From the NCBI GenBank assembly GCA_037043455.1, contig JAWPHD010001342.1, forward strand, positions 1-64,000: a stretch of 64,000 bases of DNA. The letters run 5' to 3'. The stretch is from Cyrtodaria siliqua (Eukaryota > Mollusca > Bivalvia > Adapedonta > Hiatellidae). Position numbers and translations under genes: made by a program. Of the stretch, positions 60,801 to 64,000 are shown piece by piece. The notes below the pieces were generated by a model, which was not told the origin of the DNA, did no database searches, and saw nothing but the letters and a program-made list of their open reading frames with translations. How positions within the stretch are numbered: the first letter of the stretch is position 1; every line of letters starts with the position of its first letter.

Positions 60801-61849
60801 TTTTCTAAATACATATTGGTTTTACATAAAGATGAGTTTTAAATGTTATTGTAATTAAATGTTCTTTACTTTAAAACAGTTTTAGCAGAATTGTGACCAA
60901 TGAATAAATGATTAGACTACAAAAATGTCTTATTTAGCTATTTCATGGACTTGTTCCAACTTTTTGGACAGATTGACATGACATGGTGGCATTACAAATT
61001 ATTTTTTTAAATTTTAACAATCATGGTGACCTACCATTATTTTTGCCTTTTCTGTCTATATATATAACAGACTTACTGTACAAAAAGTTTAAAGAAAATC
61101 TGTTATGCAGAAAAAACTATAGAAAATGTCTTTAATTATACAGGTTTGACTGTATTTAGTCATAGTAAGAGTAATACAACTGTTTTAATGGGCCAGTCTT
61201 TAGATTATTTGGTAACAATTCCCTTGGCTAGGTGTCTCATTTATTCCACATACTCGCTTAAGGTGTGTCTAAGGCGTCGAGCTAATTATTATAAAATCTA
61301 TGTATGAAAATTAATTAAGGTAAATAAAATAGCAAGATGTGGACTAACCAATAAGGTAACATTTTCGATTTCTTTCATTCCTTCTGTCTTTCTACAGATA
61401 CTGCACACAATCAATTTTGATTATCACACAGCCTCTTTTCCATGAAAAAGGGTTTAAGGGCTTATTGTACTGCTGATGAAAACAGCTTCCATAGAGATCT
61501 TTAATGTACACAGGGTATAGCTCTCCTTACACGTGCGACTGACCGCTTTACATCCCTTTCCAAGGATGGCATACTTAAACAGTACCTTGCCTGAAAAAAA
61601 GGGAGCAAGCCTGAAAACCCAGGAAGCAGCCTCATCAGGAATTGAAACTGAGACTTCTGGATTGAGAGGCAAGTATGCTAACTGCTTGGCCTCCACAGCT
61701 CTGATAAGTGAATTTATAAATCTGCTAAACATAAGAATAACTCACACGAAACACTGTGGGTGCCAGACCTCCCCATTAGAGTTGACAATCTGTTGGTGGG
61801 TACCGAAGCCTTCCCCGCACCGGCAACACACACCAATACCCATAGACAT
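42714..61849 (-). CDS. LIMS1: PINCH (LIMS-type) five-LIM focal adhesion adaptor, nine coding exons
   Basis: Nine exons join in frame to 323 codons: 61849-61746, 55819-55774, 54931-54865, 52682-52562, 50902-50753, 49167-49072, 47322-47126, 44783-44708, 42828-42714. All introns are GT-AG. Five LIM domains follow one another: LIM1 about residues 8-60, LIM2 69-119, LIM3 133-182, LIM4 191-241, LIM5 250-301. Each keeps its eight zinc ligands (for example C8, C11, H30, C33, C36, C39, C57, D60 in LIM1). A basic tail (303-323) ends the protein. The length is close to that of human PINCH1 (about 325). Known for the family: PINCH binds integrin-linked kinase through LIM1 and, with parvin, forms the ILK-PINCH-parvin complex at integrin adhesions. 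The start is the ATG seven residues before the first LIM cysteine; another 5' exon, probably untranslated, must lie upstream. The gene looks intact. Confidence 0.95.
43192..43982 (+). repeat. Family B element in PINCH intron 8
   Basis: 5' end ACAAGAGGTCAATGACCTTG, AAGCTCTACTGATAGG. Modules as in other copies. 3' end TTTGATCAGTAGAGCTAA with a shortened hairpin. Antisense to the PINCH transcript. Confidence 0.8.
44184..44432 (-). mobile_element. SINE-1, head truncated, in PINCH intron 8
   Basis: Minus-strand tail and body as at 29214-29483 (GTTGGTGCGACAATAAAATC, TCGCCATATGACCTTAGC, GGGCACCT). Diverged near the B box and lacking the A box. Confidence 0.75.
44708..44783 (-). CDS. LIMS1: PINCH exon 8 (LIM5 middle)
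   Basis: A 76-bp exon, acceptor ATTTCAG, donor GTAAGT. It completes GDV and reads [20 protein letters not shown] then KMSQ, with H270, H273, C276 and C279 of LIM5. It is entered in phase 1 and leaves two bases of a lysine codon. Confidence 0.92.
44987..46038 (+). repeat. Family A element in PINCH intron 7, 3' end lost
   Basis: 5' end ACAAGAGGCCCAAGAGAGC (imperfect hairpin), CGCTCTACTGGC. Modules with ATGCACAACTAGGCTTG and later GGGCCATAACTC. Ends in AGTTAACGGACGGACGGA without the terminal hairpin. Confidence 0.72.
46510..46625 (-). mobile_element. SINE-3 fragment, degenerate
   Basis: CCTACTCTTACAATCAGATT, ATGGTTCTTTATTGTGCTTGG and GAAGATGG resemble part of the full SINE-3 copy at 47589-47900. 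Confidence 0.45.
47126..47322 (-). CDS. LIMS1: PINCH exon 7 (LIM4, LIM5 start)
   Basis: A 197-bp exon, acceptor TTTTCAG, donor GTAAGT. It encodes [29 protein letters not shown], then [20 protein letters not shown] and VISGD, which is almost invariant among PINCH proteins. It contains H211, H214, C217, C220, C238 and H241 of LIM4 and C250 and C253 of LIM5. Confidence 0.96.
47341..47400 (-). mobile_element. SINE-3 tail fragment beside PINCH exon 7
   Basis: TGTTTAATGTCTCATCAACA and CAGTATAGGTTCATTAAAGC match the tail of SINE-3 (47605-47640). It starts 18 bases from the exon 7 acceptor. Confidence 0.55.
47589..47900 (-). mobile_element. SINE-3, full length, tRNA-derived, perfect 13-bp target duplication
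   Basis: Minus-strand head GGGGCTGGCGTGGCGCAGTC with GGTAGCGC (a classical A box) and a B-box-like AGTTCAATCC. The body has TTCTTGGGCAAGACACTTTA. AGGCAATAAAGAA flanks it at 47576-47588 and 47901-47913. Located in PINCH intron 6. Confidence 0.9.
48268..48412 (-). mobile_element. SINE-3, partial
   Basis: CCGGAACC, CTCTTATTAACGAATAGATT, ATGGTTCTTTAACATG and AAGGAAAGTGTCCTG match the middle of SINE-3. Confidence 0.7.
48855..48972. repeat. Short tandem repeat in PINCH intron 6
   Basis: Five degenerate units of ~22 bp built on CTTGTAACTCGCAACTTG with T tracts. Confidence 0.65.
49072..49167 (-). CDS. LIMS1: PINCH exon 6 (LIM3 end, LIM4 start)
   Basis: A 96-bp exon, acceptor TTTGCAG. The donor GTACAC is the least consensus-like of the gene. 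It reads [20 protein letters not shown] then [11 protein letters not shown], giving C179 and C182 of LIM3 and C191 and C194 of LIM4. Confidence 0.94.
49700..50000 (+). repeat. Modular repeat in PINCH intron 5
   Basis: Two ~165-bp modules with TAACTCTGCCGAAATGAAAG, AGAGTTATTG and GTGAAGTTTCAT, the same style as families A-D. No terminal hairpin was recognised. Confidence 0.55.
50753..50902 (-). CDS. LIMS1: PINCH exon 5 (LIM2 end, LIM3)
   Basis: A 150-bp exon, acceptor GATTTTAG, donor GTAAGG. It begins SLCREC (C116 and C119 of LIM2), then GKYVCHKC (C133, C136), and ends YHFNCNSC with H156, C159 and C162 of LIM3. The acceptor and first ten exon bases have been copied into a tandem array in the adjoining intron (to about 51540). 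Confidence 0.95.
50896..51540. repeat. ~87-bp tandem array carrying copies of the PINCH exon 5 acceptor
   Basis: GGGACCTAAAATC-type strings recur at 50898 (the real exon 5 boundary), 50990, 51077, 51163, 51254, 51341, 51427 and 51496. Most spacings are 86-92 bp; the last is 69 bp. Between them lie GGTTTGTATTTAACTAATAC, TGATGGTGACGAGGGTCAAA and TGCAAGTTTAT. On the minus strand each reads TTTTAG/GTCCCTRTGT or a close variant. All but the 51163 copy keep AG before GTCCC. Confidence 0.88.
52045..52506 (+). repeat. Old family A-like element in PINCH intron 4
   Basis: Degenerate modules (TTCTTCTGTAAGGTAGTCCT, CATGTCAGTCTATGTTAAAC) ending in CGCATAAGCCGGCCAGCAGAG, a decayed 3' hairpin. It ends about 55 bases from exon 4. 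Confidence 0.55.
52562..52682 (-). CDS. LIMS1: PINCH exon 4 (LIM2)
   Basis: A 121-bp exon, acceptor TTTACAG, donor GTGAGT. It encodes [20 protein letters not shown] and continues through FRCQLC to GFVKNAG, with H89, C92, C95 and C98 of LIM2. It lies next to a degenerate family A-like repeat at 52045-52506. Confidence 0.95.
52996..53092 (+). repeat. Short tandem duplication
   Basis: ATACGCCATCAAGGATA repeated, and the phrase TTAACCCTGGTACGCCA present twice about 65 bp apart. Confidence 0.65.
53640..54160. repeat. Diverged duplicated segment in PINCH intron 3
   Basis: TTTTACATGGGTGATGGAAA and GATCTTACACATG occur twice (53710-53750 and 53865-53900) and again, split by a SINE, around 55021-55230. 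GGCAGAGCCTCGGTTGCGAT (54071) also recurs near 55239. Confidence 0.6.
54506..54801 (-). mobile_element. SINE-3, perfect 12-bp target duplication
   Basis: Matches the copy at 47589-47900 through the tRNA-like head. The first head bases are missing. CTGAGATACTAA flanks it at 54494-54505 and 54802-54813. Located in PINCH intron 3, 64 bases from exon 3. Confidence 0.88.
54865..54931 (-). CDS. LIMS1: PINCH exon 3 (LIM1 end, LIM2 start)
   Basis: A 67-bp exon, acceptor GTTTCAG, donor GTAAGT. It reads [20 protein letters not shown] then KC, supplying C57 and D60 of LIM1 and C69 and C72 of LIM2. One base of the next glycine codon is left at the donor. Confidence 0.94.
55034..55211 (+). mobile_element. 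SINE-2, 5' truncated
   Basis: Begins at the B-box side (GGAATCCCACTGGGAGCTCG) and ends ACGTAAAAACACCATACAAA. It interrupts the phrase TTTTACAT..ATGGAAAGCCTGATC that is intact at 53710. Confidence 0.8.
55774..55819 (-). CDS. LIMS1: PINCH exon 2 (LIM1 middle)
   Basis: A 46-bp exon between acceptor TTTTACAG and donor GTATGT. It completes the split valine and reads [15 protein letters not shown], giving LIM1 ligands C36 and C39. It ends in phase 0. Confidence 0.93.
55887..56236. repeat. AT-rich microsatellites flanking a short spacer
   Basis: (ATT)n at 55887-55910 and (ATA)n at 56199-56236 in PINCH intron 1. No other feature was seen between them. Confidence 0.7.
56500..59990 (-). pseudogene. 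Decayed LINE in PINCH intron 1, same strand as the gene
   Basis: Frames broken by shifts and stops encode, in order: an AP-type endonuclease (59964-59464, with PETKTD, IIPGF and the motif [10 protein letters not shown]), a linker (58952-58728), the start of the RT (58464-58300, [20 protein letters not shown] then GDPKLPENY), the RT catalytic segment (57680-57580, [12 protein letters not shown]), the thumb and later region (57515-57126, [12 protein letters not shown] and [10 protein letters not shown]), and a cysteine/histidine C-terminal segment (56832-56545, [20 protein letters not shown]). It cannot be active. Being in sense orientation, it would lie in the unspliced PINCH transcript. Confidence 0.85.
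58170..58310. repeat. Short foreign segment interrupting the decayed LINE
   Basis: The minus-strand RT frame reads [10 protein letters not shown] and then abruptly becomes non-LINE sequence. The plus strand here is GC-richer than the LINE and contains CGAGACTGCAATATTTCG. It looks like a small insertion or rearrangement; no clear target duplication was seen. Confidence 0.4.
60330..61150. repeat. Old ~190-bp tandem modules
   Basis: AAGTTTAAACAAATTCTATT-type phrases at about 60509, 60698 and 61087, and GACCTATCATTTTT-type phrases at about 60450, 60637 and 61022. Highly degenerate, in PINCH intron 1. Confidence 0.5.
61480..61705 (-). mobile_element. tRNA-like SINE (group 5) next to PINCH exon 1
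   Basis: The minus strand reads GAGGCCAAGCAGTTAGCATA, then CTTGCCTCTCAATCCAGAAG and a B-box-like GTTTCAATTCC, which resembles a tRNA. The body has TTTCAGGCTTGCTCCC and TATGCCATCCTTGG. It lies 41 bases past the exon 1 donor. Only one copy was seen. Confidence 0.5.
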
Positions 61850-61856
61850 GTCAGCA
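61746..61856 (-). CDS. LIMS1: PINCH exon 1 (first coding exon; start codon and first half of LIM1)
   Basis: The acceptor TTTCAG precedes 61856 and the donor GTGAGT follows 61746. The ATG at 61849-61847 starts [15 protein letters not shown], then [14 protein letters not shown], the strongly conserved PINCH LIM1 core with C8, C11, H30 and C33. The exon ends two bases into a valine codon. The acceptor just before the ATG implies an upstream non-coding exon, which I could not place. Confidence 0.92.
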
Positions 61857-62860
61857 CTGAAACGATAAAATATATCACCAATATAGATACTGCTTTAGTA
61901 ACAATAATATGTTTGAAGCACAATCTTGCTAATCTGTTAATGCAATGTTTTATGCCTAGACACAATTTCATAGAAAGTCACTTAACACCGGTCACTTTCA
62001 AAATGTCAACCCAAACCTTCTGGCCAACTAGTGCTGCGCCATTGGTCAGTGGCCCATACTGTCGTCTCCACCTATTTTCAACACATAAATCTATCAAAAC
62101 TGCAGAGGTCAAGAAACATGCATGACTATAGTAGCCAGTAAATAGCTTTGCCTGTCAAACTTAGAACCTGCATGTGATAGGCTGAAAAAACAAAACACTA
62201 TTAAAATCCCAAAACATGTTAAAAATAGTTCTCCATTGACCGACTGCTATAAAATCACATTTATGAGTCTGTGCATACCTAGCATACAATAATCATGTAT
62301 TAATCCTGAAAACTGAAATTTCAAGCAAGTATAATAAAACCATCCTTTAATACAAAATGTAAATTAAATTGTCACCTGCCCACACATGTTTATGAATGAG
62401 TTTCTTTGAGATATATCTTCACATATCAACAAACTTCAGCAAACTTTCAAATCGTGTTGACTGTATGTAAATACATGTACAATATTGACAAATGGAGCAC
62501 TGTAGCGCTATTTGCTTCTCTTTTTATATTGATATAAGACGTTAATGCTCCCACTCGGCACTCACTGATGCAGAATATATACATTTGATCTGCAGTAACT
62601 ATAAATGTGTCTGTGGGACATTTAAATAAATTTTAAATCCTGGCTTGGCATTGGGAGTAAATGTCAACCCTTAAACATAGACATTTTCACAGTTTTACGG
62701 TTGTGCAAATACTAAGTGACCAATAATAAAACTGAACACTTTAGGCTAGTCTTAATTAAAAGCAGCTGGGAAAGCTTATACGGCAGTCAACGCAACTCTT
62801 TAAGTCACTAAAAGGTAAAATAGCATGCGCTAAAACCTGTTAGAGGTCTAGATTGCATGT
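61857..62860. other. Sequence upstream of PINCH exon 1
   Basis: AT-rich. A non-coding first exon or promoter may lie here or beyond, but nothing specific can be supported. Confidence 0.35.
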
Positions 62861-63300
62861 GCGTTTAAGTAGGAGCTTAAGAAGTAAATGAGACAATATG
62901 CACCACACATTTCAGGCAGTCGTGCCAGTAGCGTCTCCTGAAAGACACAAGCTATACACGTTATATGGTATAAATTACACATGCGTTTTGTTTGTATGGA
63001 CAGTTTTCAACACATGTAAGGTTATATATGACGGTCGTTGTTTTTTTGGTGGTGGAGGCAGTCCATCCACTTTTCCTGGGTAGAACCAGTACTGTACACC
63101 TCCCGCCATCCGTAAGAATCGACACTTCCTCACTTACGAGTCGAGCTCCCAGTAGGATTCGAATTCGCAGCGGTGAGAGGCGAAGGTTTACAATGCAACG
63201 TTGTTAACCATTCGTTTGAGTAGGAGCTAAAGAAGTAAATTAGACAATCTGCGCCACACCTTTCAGGAGTTTCAGGCAGACGTGCCACTAACGACTCCTG
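62861..63300. repeat. ~80-bp direct duplication flanking a SINE-2 copy
   Basis: AAGTAGGAGCTTAAGAAGTA through CAGTAGCGTCTCCTG (about 62866-62940) is repeated at about 63218-63300 with several changes and a 9-bp internal insertion. Confidence 0.72.
62988..63213 (-). mobile_element. SINE-2, tail and head slightly truncated
   Basis: GTTTGTATGGACAG lacks part of the usual tail. The body matches 37876-38117. It ends GTTAACCATTCG, inside the A box. Confidence 0.78.
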
Positions 63301-64000
63301 TCTGTTCATTCGACGTCTCTGGAAGAGTTCAGACTGAGTTGAATCGTCCAAATGTTGTAACTTCAGCATCCTCTACCATCGGCGACAGTTACATACACAA
63401 CTTACTGGCCTATAGTTATACAGTCTAGAAGTCACCTCTATTAGAAGAGGCCACCTGCTTTTAGTGACCACTGTTGCAGTTTCCATAAATTAAAATGCAG
63501 TCTTTCAAAAGTCCACCCGTTTTAAAGACCAATTTTGCTCCTCCCTTCAGTGTTAGTGGTCTCCAAATATAGAGATTATCGTGTTTAAGTATCGGAATAC
63601 TTTGTTTTTACAAGTAAATGTTTAATTTTAGTACCAGAGTTTCAACTGTGTGTTATCAACACAGTAAGATGTTTTCTTCCTCTCCGCCAAGTTTGTGGTT
63701 ATTTAATCAAGCTTTCTATGTTTTTCAATCCACTCAAAATTAAGTTAATATTTTGCTCCACCATAATTTCATTATTTATATTATATCACTGACACACAGA
63801 TACATATTTCTAACATATTCTACTTAAATACAAAATAAATCCATGATTGCAGGTATTCGGGAGTCCAGACAGAACTGACAATTAAGGACCCTAACACACA
63901 ATAATTGGCAAGATAATTCTTACTTCAGCCTATCCTATCCTTTGCTTTTTTATTATCAACCTTTTTTCTTTATAGTCATTACTATTGATTTATATCTCAT
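63301..64000. other. No recognised gene or repeat
   Basis: AT-rich right edge of the window. No supported feature. Confidence 0.4.

Noticed and set aside
61714..61971. Minus-strand 85-codon frame over PINCH exon 1
   Set aside because: It reads the exon in the wrong frame; the LIM1 frame starts at the ATG at 61849.

Overview
This is a low-GC, repeat-rich metazoan window. The repeat landscape, several tRNA-headed SINE families and the gene content suggest a marine bivalve mollusc. The clade call is an inference; nothing in the window identifies a species.

The best-supported gene is a PINCH (LIMS-type) five-LIM adaptor on the minus strand at 42,714-61,849. Nine coding exons join in frame at GT-AG introns into 323 residues with the zinc ligands of all five LIM domains present. 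Its introns hold SINEs, MITE-like elements, a decayed LINE and, in intron 4, a tandem array that has copied the exon 5 splice acceptor.

The left edge (93-8,254, plus strand) carries remnants of the C-terminal FERM exons of a class VII myosin. One expected exon was not found, others are damaged, and part of one exon has expanded into a ~560-bp tandem array. I read it as a pseudogene. Two further candidate exons of unknown identity lie at 14,650-15,217, and an I-PpoI-like His-Me finger (HNH) reading frame lies at 27,801-28,049 on the minus strand.

Much of the rest is repeats. Region by region: 541-5,763 holds modular elements of family A (5' end with AGGCCC/GGGCCT arms) and a SINE; 7,028-7,592 the myosin-derived array; 8,695-11,890 a complex minisatellite; 12,012-14,196 a family A element interrupted by family B (5' end AGGTCAATGACCT); 16,380-21,685 a 5.3-kb minisatellite with almost no G on the plus strand; 21,689-23,558 and 29,016-31,648 further B elements, the latter with a nested SINE and a 1,039-bp foldback transposon; 24,990-26,147 a third modular family; 32,540-33,860 a 5'-truncated LINE with an uninterrupted reverse-transcriptase frame; 35,162-35,950 a 55-bp minisatellite; 36,600-42,700 SINEs and mostly featureless AT-rich DNA.

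The most unusual signal is the set of modular elements. Families A and B share a layout (5' hairpin, GCTCTACTG motif, tandem modules, GGAC-rich tract, 3' hairpin) but differ at matched positions, so the 5' and 3' ends co-vary. The family B 5' hairpin is also a perfect IR1 nuclear-receptor-type palindrome.
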